Origin: JAHEZL01 sp046074525
GTDB lineage: Bacteria > Bacteroidota > Bacteroidia > Flavobacteriales_C > GCA-002722245
Direction of reading: 5' to 3'
DNA length: 64,000 nucleotides
NCBI GenBank assembly: GCA_046074525.1
Contig: JBJTOK010000062.1
Location: forward strand, 1-64,000
The position numbers and the translations under genes are program-made. How positions within the stretch are numbered: the first letter of the stretch is position 1; each line of letters starts with the position of its first letter. Below, piece after piece: positions 16,820 through 25,278 of the stretch. The notes beneath the pieces were generated by a model. It was not told the DNA's origin, ran no database searches, and saw only the letters and a program-made list of their open reading frames with translations.

Positions 16820-18105
16820 TGAAAACTTATACCAATCCGGATTCAAAATCCTGGAGCGAAATATTAAAGCGACCAACGCAAACCAAAGCCAACCTTGAAA
16901 AAGTAGTGGCCGAAGTTTTCGCAAAAATCCAAAGCGAAGGCGACACAGCCTTATTGGAATTCACTGCGAAGTTTGATGGCTGCAACTTATCGTCATTCAA
17001 AGTTCCGGCAGATGAAATTGCCGAAGCAGTGAAAAACCTGGATCCACAATTGAAAGATGCTATTGAAAAAGCTGCAGGCAACATCCAAAAATTCCACGCG
17101 CAGCAACTCCAACCCGAAGCAGCGGTACAAATCTCCAAAGGCATTGAGTGCTGGAGGAAAGTCACGCCGATTGAAAAAGTAGGCTTGTATATTCCGGGAG
17201 GAAGTGCGCCACTTTTTTCTACAGTATTGATGCTCTCTATCCCGGCCAATATCGCCGGGTGCAAAGAAATCACCTTGTGTTCCCCTCCAAATAAAGAAGG
17301 AAAAATTCATCCGGCAATTTTGTTTGCTGCACAGTTGTGCGGCGTAACGAATATTTTCAAATTGGGTGGTACGCAAGCGATTGGCGCTATGACTTACGGA
17401 AGCGAATCCGTAAATAAAGTGCACAAGATTTTCGGTCCTGGCAATCAATATGTTACGGCTGCAAAACAATACGCTAGTCTGGAAGGTGTCGCTATCGACA
17501 TGCCCGCTGGCCCGTCGGAAGTATTGGTTTTTGCTGATGATTCGGGAGAAGCCTCTTTCATCGCTTCCGATTTATTGTCGCAAGCCGAACACGGCGCCGA
17601 CAGTCAGGTAGTTTTTGTCACCACTTCGGAAAGCATGATTAATAAAGTAAAAACCGAAGTAGAAGCCCAGCTCAATGTTTTGCCCCGAAAAGAAATCGCT
17701 GCCAAAGCTTTAGCGAACTCTGTTTTAATTTCGGTAAAAAACAAGGAAGAAGCCATTGCCCTAATCAACGAATACGCGCCGGAGCACTTGATTTTGCAAA
17801 GCAAAGACGAAGCTTTCTTTATTGAACGCATCGTTAATGCAGGATCGGTTTTCCTGGGCAATTATACACCGGAAAGCGCAGGAGATTATGCTTCAGGTAC
17901 CAATCACACTTTGCCAACTAATGGCTACGCACGTGCCTATAGCGGCGTATCGGTGGATTCATTTGTGAAAAAAATCACTTTCCAGCGCATCTCCGAAGAA
18001 GGCCTGAAAGACCTTGGCCCAACCATTGAAATCATGGCTGAAGCCGAAGAATTAATCGCACACAAAAACGCAGTAAGTATAAGACTGAAAAAAAATAAAC
18101 AATAG
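16819..18105 (+). CDS. hisD: Histidinol dehydrogenase
   Basis: A 428-residue zinc enzyme performing the last two oxidations from histidinol to histidine with two NAD+. Recognisable blocks are PGGSAPLFSTVLML, GPGNQYVTAAKQYA, DMPAGPSEVLVFAD, the zinc ligands in SQAEHGADSQ, the catalytic Glu-His pair in EYAPEHLIL and the closing SAGDYASGTNHTLPT. Length is standard. It overlaps hisG by one base, and a palindromic repeat separates it from hisC. Confidence 0.95.
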   Translation: MKTYTNPDSKSWSEILKRPTQTKANLEKVVAEVFAKIQSEGDTALLEFTAKFDGCNLSSFKVPADEIAEAVKNLDPQLKDAIEKAAGNIQKFHAQQLQPEAAVQISKGIECWRKVTPIEKVGLYIPGGSAPLFSTVLMLSIPANIAGCKEITLCSPPNKEGKIHPAILFAAQLCGVTNIFKLGGTQAIGAMTYGSESVNKVHKIFGPGNQYVTAAKQYASLEGVAIDMPAGPSEVLVFADDSGEASFIASDLLSQAEHGADSQVVFVTTSESMINKVKTEVEAQLNVLPRKEIAAKALANSVLISVKNKEEAIALINEYAPEHLILQSKDEAFFIERIVNAGSVFLGNYTPESAGDYASGTNHTLPTNGYARAYSGVSVDSFVKKITFQRISEEGLKDLGPTIEIMAEAEELIAHKNAVSIRLKKNKQ

Positions 18106-18107
18106 GA

Positions 18108-18202
18108 CGATAGGTCCTTCCTTCGTCAGGATGACAAATGTGATTCATTTCGTGAATTTCCCGCGTATGTCATCCTGAGGGTACTCCCGAAGGACCTACC
18201 GC
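18108..18202. repeat. Palindromic repeat (TAGGTCCTTC type) between hisD and hisC
   Basis: The left arm TAGGTCCTTCCTTCGTCAGG followed by ATGACA (18111-18136) is complementary, with small bulges, to the right arm near 18167-18199 (TGTCATCCTGAGGG...GAAGGACCTA). A smaller hairpin (TTCATTTCGTGAA) lies between them. The element occupies nearly all of the 116-bp gap. A shorter derivative lies at 22126-22150. Transcription must cross it to reach hisC, so it may instead act in mRNA processing. Confidence 0.75.
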
Positions 18203-18221
18203 CCTCAACTGAAAAAAAACT

Positions 18222-19253
18222 ATGTTTGATTTAAATAATATTATCCGCACCAACATTAAGGTCTTAACACCTTATTCTTCCGCCCGCGATGAGTTTTCGG
18301 GAGAGGCTTCTATTTATCTTGATGCCAACGAAAATCCATTCAACACGGGTTACAACCGTTATCCCGATCCGATGCAATGGGCAGTAAAGGAGAAACTGGG
18401 AAGAATTAAAAATGTACCCAAGGAAAATATCCTCTTCGGCAACGGCAGCGATGAAGTAATTGATTTGATCATCCGCGCTTTCTGCGAGCCAAAGGAAAAC
18501 AACATTATCATTCTTCCTCCTACTTACGGAATGTACGAAGTGTACGCCAATGTAAATAACATAGCCATTAAAAAAGTACCGCTCACAGAATCTTTCCAGA
18601 TTGATGTGCCCGAAGTTTTAAAGGCTGTTGACGATAAAACAAGATTGATCTTTGTCTGTTCTCCAAACAATCCAACAGGCAACGACATCAATCCCGACTC
18701 CATCAAACAATTGCTCAACAACTTCAATGGGTTGGTAGTAGTAGACGAAGCTTACATTGATTTCTCCTTCCAGGAAAGCTGGACGAGCTTCCTGGATATT
18801 TACCCGAATCTCTTTGTAATGCAGACTTTCTCCAAAGCCTGGGGACTCGCTGCTTTGCGCATGGGTATCGGTTACGGTAGCAAAGACATCATCAAGATTC
18901 TCAACAAAATCAAACCTCCATACAACATCAATGAAATCACGCAGCAAACAGTACTGAAGGAAATGGAAAACCTCAAAGGCCTCAAAACCTTTGTAGACAA
19001 ACTCATTGGTGAAAGGGAAAAACTGGCCGAAGAGCTCAGTAAACTCAGCTGTGTTTTGCATGTTTATCCAAGCGATTCTAACTTTATCCTCGCCAAAGTG
19101 AAAGATGCCAACGCCACATACAACTACCTGGTACAAAAAGGCATTATCGTGCGCAACCGTACTACCGTTATCCTTTGCGAAGGCTGTATTAGAATAACTG
19201 TTGGAACACCAGAAGAAAACAAAGAAGTAATCAACGCATTAAAAGCGCTATAA
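18222..19253 (+). CDS. hisC: Histidinol-phosphate aminotransferase
   Basis: A 343-residue PLP enzyme (fold type I) that transaminates imidazole acetol phosphate with glutamate. Visible motifs are YLDANENPFNT, FGNGSDEVIDLI, CSPNNPTGN, VVDEAYIDF and the PLP lysine in TFSKAWGLAALRMG, with the phosphate-binding arginine following. The C-terminus ends CIRITVGTPEENKEVI. Its stop codon abuts the hisB ATG with no spacer. Confidence 0.95.
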   Translation: MFDLNNIIRTNIKVLTPYSSARDEFSGEASIYLDANENPFNTGYNRYPDPMQWAVKEKLGRIKNVPKENILFGNGSDEVIDLIIRAFCEPKENNIIILPPTYGMYEVYANVNNIAIKKVPLTESFQIDVPEVLKAVDDKTRLIFVCSPNNPTGNDINPDSIKQLLNNFNGLVVVDEAYIDFSFQESWTSFLDIYPNLFVMQTFSKAWGLAALRMGIGYGSKDIIKILNKIKPPYNINEITQQTVLKEMENLKGLKTFVDKLIGEREKLAEELSKLSCVLHVYPSDSNFILAKVKDANATYNYLVQKGIIVRNRTTVILCEGCIRITVGTPEENKEVINALKAL

Positions 19254-20384
19254 ATGAAAAAAGTATTATTTATCGACCGCGATGGAGTTTTAGTAAAAGA
19301 ACCCAACGACTACCAGGTAGACGACCTGTCGAAAATGGAGTTCTATCCCGGAGTATTCCAAAACCTTAGTAAAATCGCCGAAAAGCTCGATTTCATTTTG
19401 GTGATGGTCACCAACCAGGATGGCCTTGGCACTGCTTCTTTTCCTGAAGAAACCTTCTGGCCCTGCCAGAACATGATCATCAATTCCCTTAAAAACGAAG
19501 GCATTGAATTCACTGATATTTATGTAGACCGTACTTTCGCCAAAGACAACGCTCCTACCCGCAAACCAGGAACAGGAATGCTCACCAAATACTTAAACGG
19601 CTACGATCTCGCCAACTCCTTTGTGATCGGTGACCGTATTACCGATATGCAACTCGCGGCAAATCTTGGCGCCAAAGGCATCTGGCTCAACAACAATCCT
19701 GATTTGGGCGCCAGTGAAATCTCACAAAAAGAAAGCGATTTGGCGGCTACCATCGCCATTAAAACCACTTCCTGGAAAAACATCTGGGAGTTTTTGCGCC
19801 GTGTAGACCGCACTGCTGTTGTGGATCGCAATACCAAGGAAACCCAGATCCACATCGAAGTGGATCTCGACGGCACAGGAAAAACCAATATTTCCACCGG
19901 CCTGCATTTCTTCGACCACATGCTGGATCAGATCGGCCGCCACTCGGGAATGGATCTAACGATCATCACTAAAGGCGACCTGGAAATCGACGAACACCAC
20001 ACCATTGAAGACACGGCCCTTGCTCTGGGCGACGCGATCAATAAAGCACTTGGCAACAAACTCGGCGTAGAGCGCTATGGATATTGCTTGCCGATGGACG
20101 ACTGCTTAGCCCAGGTTGCTATTGATTTCGGTGGCCGTCCGTGGATTGAATGGAAAGCGAAATTCAAGCGCGAAAAAGTAGGCGAAATGCCAACAGAAAT
20201 GTTTTACCATTTCTTCAAGTCGTTCAGTGATACTGCCCGGTGCAACCTGAATATCCAGGCCGAAGGCACCAATGAACACCACAAGATTGAAGGCATTTTC
20301 AAGGCTTTGGCCAAGGCCATCAAAATGGCGATCAGGCGCGATCCCGATAACCAGAGTTTACCATCAACGAAAGGAACACTTTGA
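19254..20384 (+). CDS. hisB: Bifunctional histidinol-phosphatase / imidazoleglycerol-phosphate dehydratase
   Basis: A 376-residue fusion. The first 165 residues are a HAD-type histidinol phosphatase with nucleophile motif DRDG at residues 8-11 and VIGDRITDMQLA. The rest is IGP dehydratase with its two duplicated metal sites (FFDHMLDQIGRHSG, DEHHTIEDTALALG, TNEHHKIEGIFKALAKA). The fusion is known from enterobacteria and is usual in Bacteroidota. It is immediately followed by the repeat-flanked four-helix-bundle insertion. Confidence 0.95.
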   Translation: MKKVLFIDRDGVLVKEPNDYQVDDLSKMEFYPGVFQNLSKIAEKLDFILVMVTNQDGLGTASFPEETFWPCQNMIINSLKNEGIEFTDIYVDRTFAKDNAPTRKPGTGMLTKYLNGYDLANSFVIGDRITDMQLAANLGAKGIWLNNNPDLGASEISQKESDLAATIAIKTTSWKNIWEFLRRVDRTAVVDRNTKETQIHIEVDLDGTGKTNISTGLHFFDHMLDQIGRHSGMDLTIITKGDLEIDEHHTIEDTALALGDAINKALGNKLGVERYGYCLPMDDCLAQVAIDFGGRPWIEWKAKFKREKVGEMPTEMFYHFFKSFSDTARCNLNIQAEGTNEHHKIEGIFKALAKAIKMAIRRDPDNQSLPSTKGTL

Positions 20385-20431
20385 TTTTACGATTTTAGAT
20401 TATTTGAATGCAGTTTTGCGATTTTAGATTA
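20385..20431 (+). repeat. Direct repeats before the four-helix-bundle gene
   Basis: Two copies of an 18-mer, TTTTACGATTTTAGATTA at 20385-20402 and TTTTGCGATTTTAGATTA at 20414-20431, differ at one base. The first begins directly after the hisB stop and the second ends on the first base of the four-helix-bundle ATG. The same motif in inverse orientation lies at the 3' end of that gene. Confidence 0.8.
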
Positions 20432-20817
20432 TGAATAGCGCACAATTAAAGGATAGAACAAAAAAGTTTGCTATTGATGTGTGGAAGATTTGTGCAGAAA
20501 TACCCAAAACCCGGGAATTTGATGCTTTTTGCAAACAGATTATTCGTTGTTCAAGCTCTGTTGGTGCTAACTACAGGGCTGCATGCCGGGCAAAATCAAC
20601 AGCTGACTTTATCAATAAGCTAAAAATTGTAGAAGAAGAACTGGATGAATCCTTATATTTTTTAGAACTGCTATCAGAAATAACTCCAAATGAAAAATTC
20701 ACTTTACTAATAAAAGAAGCAGACGAACTTCTTTCTATTATTGTAGCCTCTATTAATACTTCTCGAAAATCACTACAAGTTGCTCATGAATCTAAAATCG
20801 TAAATCTAAAATCGTAA
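20431..20817 (+). CDS. Four-helix bundle protein (S23/IVP family) inserted in the his operon
   Basis: A 128-residue protein of the family first known from intervening sequences in 23S rRNA genes and also related to Avd of diversity-generating retroelements. Visible family features are FAIDVWKICAEIPKTREFD, QIIRCSSSVGANYRAACRAKS and ELDESLYFLELL. Members form pentameric four-helix bundles of unknown function. It has no role in histidine synthesis. The last codons (HESKIVNLKS and stop) are themselves made of the flanking repeat, so the gene and its repeats look like one inserted unit. Confidence 0.85.
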   Translation: MNSAQLKDRTKKFAIDVWKICAEIPKTREFDAFCKQIIRCSSSVGANYRAACRAKSTADFINKLKIVEEELDESLYFLELLSEITPNEKFTLLIKEADELLSIIVASINTSRKSLQVAHESKIVNLKS

Positions 20818-20820
20818 ATC
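20788..20820 (-). repeat. Inverted copies of the flanking repeat after the four-helix-bundle gene
   Basis: Two tandem copies of AATCTAAAATCGTAAA, the reverse complement of the motif found before the gene, overlap the last ten codons of the four-helix-bundle frame and end 3 bp before the hisH ATG. With the 5' copies they form terminal inverted repeats around a unit of about 435 bp. Confidence 0.8.
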
Positions 20821-20823
20821 ATC

Positions 20824-21405
20824 ATGAATCTCGTTATTATAGATTACGGAGCAGGCAACACTCAATCGGTGAAATATGCATTTCAGCGATTGGGTGTTGA
20901 TCCCGTTTTATCCAATGATGTCAACACCATTTTTTCGGCTGACAAAGTGATCTTTCCCGGTGTAGGCCACGCCGCCGCCGCTATGGAAGAATTGAGAAAT
21001 CAGGGATTGGAAAAATTCATTCCCCAGCTTACTCAGCCTGTGCTGGGGATTTGCTTGGGTATGCAGCTACTTTGCCAATTTTCCGAAGAAGGAAACACAC
21101 AAGGTCTCGGCATCATCAACGAAACAGTGAAGCGCTTTGAACCAACAATGAAAGTGCCGCACATGGGCTGGAACTCAAGCCGTCCGGGCCTGGCCAACAG
21201 TTCGGTATTCAGCAACAAGAATGAACAAATGTATTATGTGCACAGTTACTACGTCCCTGTAAGCAAATACACCACTGAAGTGTGTGATTACATCACTCCT
21301 TTCAGCGCCTCCATACAAAAAGATAATTTTTACGCCTGCCAGTACCACCCGGAAAAAAGCGGTAAAGCCGGCGAACAGATTTTAAAGAAATTTTTAGCCT
21401 TATAA
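20824..21405 (+). CDS. hisH: Imidazole glycerol phosphate synthase, glutaminase subunit
   Basis: A 193-residue class I glutamine amidotransferase supplying ammonia to HisF. The catalytic triad is Cys77 (GICLGMQLL), His175 and Glu177 (YHPEKSG). The N-terminus IDYGAGNTQSVKYAF is typical. The frame starts 6 bp after the inserted four-helix-bundle gene and is intact, so the insertion has not disrupted the coding sequence. Confidence 0.95.
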   Translation: MNLVIIDYGAGNTQSVKYAFQRLGVDPVLSNDVNTIFSADKVIFPGVGHAAAAMEELRNQGLEKFIPQLTQPVLGICLGMQLLCQFSEEGNTQGLGIINETVKRFEPTMKVPHMGWNSSRPGLANSSVFSNKNEQMYYVHSYYVPVSKYTTEVCDYITPFSASIQKDNFYACQYHPEKSGKAGEQILKKFLAL

Positions 21406-21406
21406 A

Positions 21407-22120
21407 ATGTACATCATTCCCGCAATAGACATCATCGACGGCAAGTGCGTGCGACTTACCCAGGGCGACTACGCCCAGAAAAAAGTATACAATGAAAATC
21501 CGCTGGAAGTAGCCAAAGAATTTGAAGCTGCAGGCTTAAAACGCTTACACTTAGTGGATCTCGATGGCGCCAAAAGCGGTCACATCATGAATCATAAAGT
21601 TTTGGAAAACATAGCTAAAAACACCTCTCTTACGATTGATTTCGGTGGCGGAGTAAAAACCGATGAAGACATCCAACTGGCCTTCAACAGCGGCGCTGCA
21701 CAAATCACAGGCGGAAGCATTGCCGTGAAAAATCCGGCAGTTTTTGAGAGCTGGATCAAAAAATATGGCGGTAAAATAATTCTCGGTGCCGATGTAAAAG
21801 ATGAAAAAATCGCTACCAACGGCTGGCTGGAAGATTCGGGAATCGACCTGTGGAAATTCCTGGAAAATTACGTTGTCAAAGGCGCTCAATATACTGTATG
21901 CACTGATATTTCAAAAGATGGCGCTCTGCAGGGAACAGCCACCGAATTGTACAAAAAAATGATTTCAAAATTTTCGAAACTCAATGTTATCGCCAGCGGT
22001 GGTGTGACTACTTTGCAGGATTTAAAAGATCTAAAAGCTGTGGGTTGCTATGGAGCCATTGTAGGAAAAGCGATTTATGAACAAAGAATAACTTTAAAAG
22101 AATTGGAGATATTTAATTAA
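21407..22120 (+). CDS. hisA: ProFAR isomerase (HisA)
   Basis: A 237-residue TIM barrel that isomerises ProFAR to PRFAR. It starts IIPAIDIIDGKCVRLTQGDY with the first catalytic aspartate. The second is in YTVCTDISKDGALQG, and the phosphate sites are in IDFGGGVKT and IASGGVTTL. It begins one base after the hisH stop. The two halves resemble each other and HisF, as in all members. Confidence 0.95.
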   Translation: MYIIPAIDIIDGKCVRLTQGDYAQKKVYNENPLEVAKEFEAAGLKRLHLVDLDGAKSGHIMNHKVLENIAKNTSLTIDFGGGVKTDEDIQLAFNSGAAQITGGSIAVKNPAVFESWIKKYGGKIILGADVKDEKIATNGWLEDSGIDLWKFLENYVVKGAQYTVCTDISKDGALQGTATELYKKMISKFSKLNVIASGGVTTLQDLKDLKAVGCYGAIVGKAIYEQRITLKELEIFN

Positions 22121-22125
22121 CCACG

Positions 22126-22150
22126 ACGATAGGCCCTTCCTTCGCCCTCC
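22126..22150. repeat. Truncated derivative of the hisD-hisC repeat
   Basis: ACGATAGGCCCTTCCTTCG (22126-22144) matches the left end of the 18108-18202 element at 18 of 19 bases. It is followed directly by GCCCTCC-like sequence corresponding to that element's right flank. The interior is missing, as if deleted. It occupies the short hisA-hisF spacer. Confidence 0.6.
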
Positions 22151-22159
22151 ACTTAAAAT

Positions 22160-22918
22160 ATGCTATCAAAAAGAATCATACCCTGTTTAGACATCAAAGA
22201 CGGTCGCACCGTAAAGGGTGTAAATTTCGTTGGTTTGCGCGATGCCGGTGATCCGGTGGAGCTGGCAAAAATCTACGCCGAAGAAGGTGCAGACGAGCTG
22301 GTTTTGCTTGATATTACAGCAACACATGAAAAACGAAAAACTGTGGTTGAACTCGCTACCCGAGTAGCTGAGCAACTCAACATTCCTTTCACTATTGGGG
22401 GCGGAATTGCATCAGTTGACGACGCTCATGCTGTCATCAACGCCGGTGCAGACAAAGTAAGTATCAATTCTGCTGCAGTAAAAAATCCGCAGCTGATCAA
22501 TGATCTTTCCGAGAAATTCGGGAGTCAGTGCGTAGTGGTCGCTATCGATGCCAAACAAGTGGATGGCACCTGGTATGTTCACCTCAATGGCGGCCGCATC
22601 AAAACCGACCTGGAATTATTCACCTGGGCGAAAGAAGCCGAAGAACGTGGTGCAGGTGAAATTTTGTTTACTTCCATGGACCATGATGGCACCAAGAATG
22701 GCTTTGCTGATGAGGCTTTGGCAAAAATGTCGGAGCTCTTGAATATTCCTATCATCGCCTCTGGTGGCGCTGGAAATATGCAACACATCCGCGATACATT
22801 CATCAAAGGAAAATCAGATGCTGCGCTTGCAGCAAGCATCTTCCACTTTAAAGAAATCAGCATTCCCGACCTGAAGAAGTATTTGAAACGGGAAGGCGTT
22901 AACGTGAGAATTGTATAA
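22160..22918 (+). CDS. hisF: Imidazole glycerol phosphate synthase, cyclase subunit
   Basis: A 252-residue TIM barrel that uses ammonia from HisH to convert PRFAR into IGP and AICAR. Catalytic aspartates lie in IPCLDIKDGRTVKG and in FTSMDHDGTKNG. Phosphate-binding loops GGGIAS and ASGGAGN are clear. Length is standard. It is separated from hisA by a remnant of a palindromic repeat. Confidence 0.95.
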   Translation: MLSKRIIPCLDIKDGRTVKGVNFVGLRDAGDPVELAKIYAEEGADELVLLDITATHEKRKTVVELATRVAEQLNIPFTIGGGIASVDDAHAVINAGADKVSINSAAVKNPQLINDLSEKFGSQCVVVAIDAKQVDGTWYVHLNGGRIKTDLELFTWAKEAEERGAGEILFTSMDHDGTKNGFADEALAKMSELLNIPIIASGGAGNMQHIRDTFIKGKSDAALAASIFHFKEISIPDLKKYLKREGVNVRIV

Positions 22919-22930
22919 TTTTGAACCCAT

Positions 22931-23521
22931 ATGGAAATCGACTTCAATAAATCGCAGGGACTCGTTCCCGCTATCATACAGGATGCTAAAACCTCAGTGG
23001 TTTTAATGCTCGGCTACATGAATGAGGAAGCCCTCAAAAAAACTCAGGAAAGCAAAAAGGTGACTTTCTTCAGTCGCAGCAAAAACCGCTTGTGGACCAA
23101 AGGCGAAGAAAGTGGTAATTTTCTGAATGTGGTGGACATCAAGCTGGATTGCGATAAAGATACGCTGCTGATTAAAGCCAATCCTGTTGGCCCCACCTGT
23201 CACACCGGCAGCGACACCTGCTGGAACGAGAAGAATGTTTCCGGTGATTTTTTACAACATCTCGAAGCCACCATTCACAACCGCAGGGACAATCCACTGT
23301 CGGAATCCTATACCTCCAAACTCCTCAAAAGAGGTGTCAATAAAGTAGCTCAAAAAGTAGGTGAAGAAGCGGTGGAACTCGTGATTGAAGCGAAGGACAA
23401 CGACAAGGAGCTTTTCCTTAATGAAGCTGCCGACCTTATGTACCACTACCTGGTACTTCTGGCCGCAAAAAACTATACGTTGGATGAAGTCATCTCCATA
23501 TTGAAGGAGAGACATAAATAA
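22931..23521 (+). CDS. hisI: Bifunctional phosphoribosyl-AMP cyclohydrolase / phosphoribosyl-ATP pyrophosphatase
   Basis: A 196-residue HisIE fusion covering steps 2 and 3 of the pathway. The cyclohydrolase part (about 1-110) has the zinc and magnesium site residues in DIKLDCDKDTLL and GPTCHTGSDTCW. The pyrophosphohydrolase part (about 115-196) has KVAQKVGEEAVELVIEAK and EAADLMYHYLVLL, a MazG-like helical domain. A consensus -7 box (TAATTTTG, 22916-22923) between hisF and this gene might give an extra internal promoter. It is the last gene of the operon. Confidence 0.93.
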   Translation: MEIDFNKSQGLVPAIIQDAKTSVVLMLGYMNEEALKKTQESKKVTFFSRSKNRLWTKGEESGNFLNVVDIKLDCDKDTLLIKANPVGPTCHTGSDTCWNEKNVSGDFLQHLEATIHNRRDNPLSESYTSKLLKRGVNKVAQKVGEEAVELVIEAKDNDKELFLNEAADLMYHYLVLLAAKNYTLDEVISILKERHK

Positions 23522-23572
23522 TCCGGAGTCAATAAGTTTTTTTACTATTTTCGTATTCCAAAATTTAAAAAG

Positions 23573-24295
23573 ATGTCGAATAAAGATATTCAAACAGATG
23601 AGCCGATGGTTGACGTTGGCAGTGCCATCAGCAAATCAGAAAAGTTTTTTATTGATAACAAAAAAGCCCTTTCTACCGCAGGAATCGCGCTTATAGCAAT
23701 CTCCCTCATTTATATTTTCTACCAATACAAAATCGTTGGTGAAGCTTCCAAAGAAGCCGCTGAAAACCTCTGGAAAACAGAAAAAGCGATGAGCGAAATG
23801 AAAGAAGATTCTTTAAAAACACTGCTCGCCGGCAACAAAGACGTGATGGGTTTTGAAGAAATTGCTGCCGAATATGGCAATACCGAACAAGGAAATCTTG
23901 CACACTACTACTCTGCGATATTGTTGATTAAAGAGAAAAAATACAACGAAGCGATTGAACACCTGGAAGATTTTGATGCCGACGGAAAAATGCTTCCTCA
24001 CCTTAAAAATGGATTGCTGGGCGACTGCTACAGCGAACTGAACGAAACAGATAAAGCCATTAAAAAATATGTTTCTGCTGCTAAAGGCGCCGGAAATGTA
24101 TTGATATCGCCTTACTTTCTCACTAAAGCAGCTGTGCTTTCTGAGCAAATCGGCGATTTTGAATCGGCTGTCAGCTACTATGAGGAAATCAATTCACAAT
24201 ACTATACCGATCCAATGAAACACGCTGCTGAAAAGCAAAAGGTGGAAAAGGCACTCGGTATCGTGAAGGCGAAAGCCTCATTAAAAGCACAATAA
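23573..24295 (+). CDS. TPR protein with N-terminal membrane anchor (YfgM-like plan)
   Basis: A 240-residue protein. A soluble N-terminal 32 residues is followed by one transmembrane helix (about 36-52) and then a periplasmic region with TPR-like helical pairs (AHYYSAILLIKEKKYNEAIEHL, LLGDCYSELNETDKAIKKY, FESAVSYYEEI). The layout resembles YfgM-type ancillary proteins that act with periplasmic chaperones or the Sec translocon, but sequence identity to YfgM cannot be judged here. It lies 4 bp before ribH, probably as one transcript. Confidence 0.65.
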   Translation: MSNKDIQTDEPMVDVGSAISKSEKFFIDNKKALSTAGIALIAISLIYIFYQYKIVGEASKEAAENLWKTEKAMSEMKEDSLKTLLAGNKDVMGFEEIAAEYGNTEQGNLAHYYSAILLIKEKKYNEAIEHLEDFDADGKMLPHLKNGLLGDCYSELNETDKAIKKYVSAAKGAGNVLISPYFLTKAAVLSEQIGDFESAVSYYEEINSQYYTDPMKHAAEKQKVEKALGIVKAKASLKAQ

Positions 24296-24299
24296 GCAA

Positions 24300-24782
24300 G
24301 TGGCTACTTCCCTCAAAAACCTCTCGAAGCATAGCAACACCACCTCTGCCGGGGGCATGAAAATCGCCCTTGTTGTTGCAGAATGGAATGACGAAATCAC
24401 CGAAGGTCTGAAAAAAGGAGCTCAAGACACCCTCATCCAGCAAGGGATTTACGAAAGAAACCTCAGCATTCACTATGTGCCTGGATGTTTTGAACTGCCG
24501 CTGGCTGCGCAATCCATACTTGAAAAAGGAAATATTGATGCTGTTATTTGCATCGGCTGTGTGATCCGCGGAGAAACGAGTCACTTCGATTATGTTTGCC
24601 AGGGCACTACTTTCGGCATCCAGACTGTTTCATTAAAATACAACAAGCCTGTTATTTTCTGTGTTTTAACCGACGATACTATCGATCAGTCGCGTGCGCG
24701 TTCGGGAGGAAAACACGGCAATAAAGGAGTTGAAGCCGCCATTACCGCCATTAAAATGATTGCTCTCCAGAAAGAGATATAA
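24300..24782 (+). CDS. ribH: 6,7-dimethyl-8-ribityllumazine synthase
   Basis: A 160-residue riboflavin pathway enzyme that condenses the butanone phosphate with the pyrimidinedione, forming large capsid-like or pentameric assemblies. Motifs are VVAEWNDEITEGL, VPGCFELPLAAQ, CIGCVIRGETSHFDYVC with the catalytic histidine, and VLTDDTIDQSRARSGG. The start is a GTG 4 bp after the preceding stop; this keeps the MATSLKNLS N-terminus usual in this phylum. An ATG at 24357 would be shorter. Confidence 0.92.
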   Translation: MATSLKNLSKHSNTTSAGGMKIALVVAEWNDEITEGLKKGAQDTLIQQGIYERNLSIHYVPGCFELPLAAQSILEKGNIDAVICIGCVIRGETSHFDYVCQGTTFGIQTVSLKYNKPVIFCVLTDDTIDQSRARSGGKHGNKGVEAAITAIKMIALQKEI

Positions 24783-24786
24783 ATCC

Positions 24787-25272
24787 ATGAAGTACCGAAT
24801 TTTAGCCGACAGTGAACTGAAGGAACTGGAAAAGGAATTCATCCAGTTTCTGGTTGCGAATGGCATTGACGACAGCGAATGGAAAAAAATCAATAACACC
24901 GATCCCGACAAAGCCATTGAACTGGTGGAAATGTTCAGCGATATTGTGTTTGAAAAGGCTTTTACCAAAGTGCAATTCCTTGAACATCTCGAACCAAAAT
25001 CCATTAAGGTTTTTATGTTCGGGACAGATAAAATTTACCTTATCGGTATCGACTCCGAACACCCTGAAATTGATTTCCGCGACAGGAACGTACTGACTGC
25101 CCTGGCCAGCAATTTCCAGGAATACAAAGACAAATTGAAAATCTACAAAACCAATAAGCCCATTTCAGAAAACCGAGAAATGGAAATTTTCAAGATGCTG
25201 AAAGATGGTTGCCTGGTGATTGACGAAGACAGGTTTAAGGCCTTTGCGAATTTGTATCAGGCTTCGCTTTAA
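24787..25272 (+). CDS. DUF6495-like conserved protein
   Basis: A 161-residue acidic cytoplasmic protein. The N-terminus MKYRILADSELKELEKEFIQFL and the block NNTDPDKAIELVEMFSDIVFEKAF fit a Bacteroidota-specific family that I recall as DUF6495. No catalytic motif, signal peptide or membrane helix is seen. The open frame extends nine codons upstream, into ribH, but the ATG at 24787 directly after ribH is the natural start. Function unknown. Confidence 0.6.
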   Translation: MKYRILADSELKELEKEFIQFLVANGIDDSEWKKINNTDPDKAIELVEMFSDIVFEKAFTKVQFLEHLEPKSIKVFMFGTDKIYLIGIDSEHPEIDFRDRNVLTALASNFQEYKDKLKIYKTNKPISENREMEIFKMLKDGCLVIDEDRFKAFANLYQASL

Positions 25273-25278
25273 AATGTT

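Noticed and set aside
20385..20820. Repeats around the four-helix-bundle gene as a small CRISPR or a group II/rRNA intervening sequence.
   Set aside because: There are only two copies on each side in opposite orientation, with no regular spacers. The locus is not in rRNA, and no reverse transcriptase or cas gene is near.
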